In this document: piece after piece, positions 5,598 through 5,799 of the stretch
Position numbering within the stretch: the first letter of the stretch is position 1
Layout of the letters: each line of letters opens with the position of its first letter
From: Elusimicrobia bacterium RIFOXYB2_FULL_49_7
GTDB lineage: Bacteria > Fibrobacterota > OXYB2-FULL-49-7
DNA: 5,799 nt
Reading direction: 5' to 3'
Assembly: GCA_001800515.1 (NCBI GenBank)
Contig: MGVN01000155.1
Span: 1 to 5,799 of the forward strand
The notes under the pieces: model-generated
The model's input: only the letters and a program-made list of their open reading frames with translations
What the model was told of the DNA's origin: nothing
Database searches by the model: none
Program-made: the position numbers and the translations under genes

Positions 5598-5799
5598 TTA
5601 TTCCTCTGTCGTTGAGGTCAAGGTCGTGTCCACCCGACGCTGAATCCGCTCGATGTGCACCGCCTTGCCGGTCGAATCCTCAGCCCGGATCACCGCGCCG
5701 TTGAAAACCAGTTCCGATTCCGATGGTTCGAAACGGACCGGAATTTCATACAGGAATTTCCGGATAACCGCATCGCTTTTCATGCCGATGATGGAATCG
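5598..5799 (-). CDS. C-terminal end of a YmdB/TIGR00282-family metallophosphoesterase (partial)
   Basis: Only the last 66 residues are in the window; the gene continues past the right edge. The frame is open to the edge and reads DSIIGMKSDAVIRKFLYEIP, then a strand-rich segment with VRFEPSESELVFNGAVI and GKAVHIERI, and ends in a Thr/Glu-rich tail with TAA at 5600-5598. The DS(I/V)IGM start, a helix with RFL, a P-R-F turn and a final TGKA..IERI strand match the C-terminus of B. subtilis YmdB-like proteins. These are calcineurin-fold phosphodiesterases reported to act on 2',3'-cyclic nucleotides. The catalytic metal-binding motifs lie upstream and cannot be checked here. An internal ATG at 5783 is a methionine within the conserved region and not a start. 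Recognition rests on pattern memory of a short segment, so the family call is good but not certain. Confidence 0.75.
   Translation of the reverse strand, partial: DSIIGMKSDAVIRKFLYEIPVRFEPSESELVFNGAVIRAEDSTGKAVHIERIQRRVDTTLTSTTEE

Noticed and set aside
5240..5704. Plus-strand open frame of 154 codons opposite folD and the ymdB end
   Set aside because: It is antisense to the conserved FolD N-terminus and to the ymdB-folD junction, with no recognisable domain.

Overview
This is a bacterial chromosomal window in which every gene I can support lies on the minus strand. Read in the direction of transcription (right to left) the order is: the 3' end of a YmdB-type metallophosphoesterase gene, folD, xseA, xseB, ispA, dxs, a small 57-residue open reading frame, and then ssrA (tmRNA), whose 3' part runs off the left edge.

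The block from 5799 to 463 looks like one operon. The spacing is 19 nt (ymdB-folD), an 8-nt overlap (folD-xseA), 55 nt (xseA-xseB), an 11-nt overlap (xseB-ispA) and 1 nt (ispA-dxs). It joins three housekeeping tasks. FolD supplies one-carbon folates for purine, formyl-methionine and thymidylate synthesis. XseA and XseB form exonuclease VII, which degrades single-stranded DNA. IspA and Dxs are a prenyl diphosphate synthase and the first enzyme of the DXP/MEP isoprenoid pathway. The folD-xseA-xseB-ispA-dxs order is a widely conserved neighbourhood, known for example from Firmicutes, so it is ordinary as a set of genes.

The left 462 bases hold no long ORF but are not empty. Positions 1-129 (minus) are the 5' portion of tmRNA, recognised from its acceptor/D-like 5' end, its first pseudoknot and a readable tag frame encoding GEYEYAMAA. 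A good sigma70-like promoter (TTGCTA, 17 nt, TATATT) sits immediately upstream, and its -35 box overlaps the stop codon of a 57-codon ORF at 162-335. That ORF has its own Shine-Dalgarno sequence and a two-helix pattern faintly resembling the C-terminal part of the anti-sigma factor FlgM. About 127 nt of AT-rich DNA separates it from dxs, with no clear intrinsic terminator.

The organism is a bacterium using the DXP pathway, with moderate GC in genes and AT-rich intergenic DNA. The phylum cannot be fixed from sequence alone. The YmdB-FolD linkage and some residue variants (KDVDCF in FolD, DDGPTHHG in Dxs) would fit a deep-branching lineage such as the PVC/Omnitrophota group, but this is a weak inference. 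I see no mobile element, CRISPR array, phage gene or defence system. The points most worth a second look are the small ORF, the new tmRNA tag, and an imperfect hairpin between xseA and xseB.
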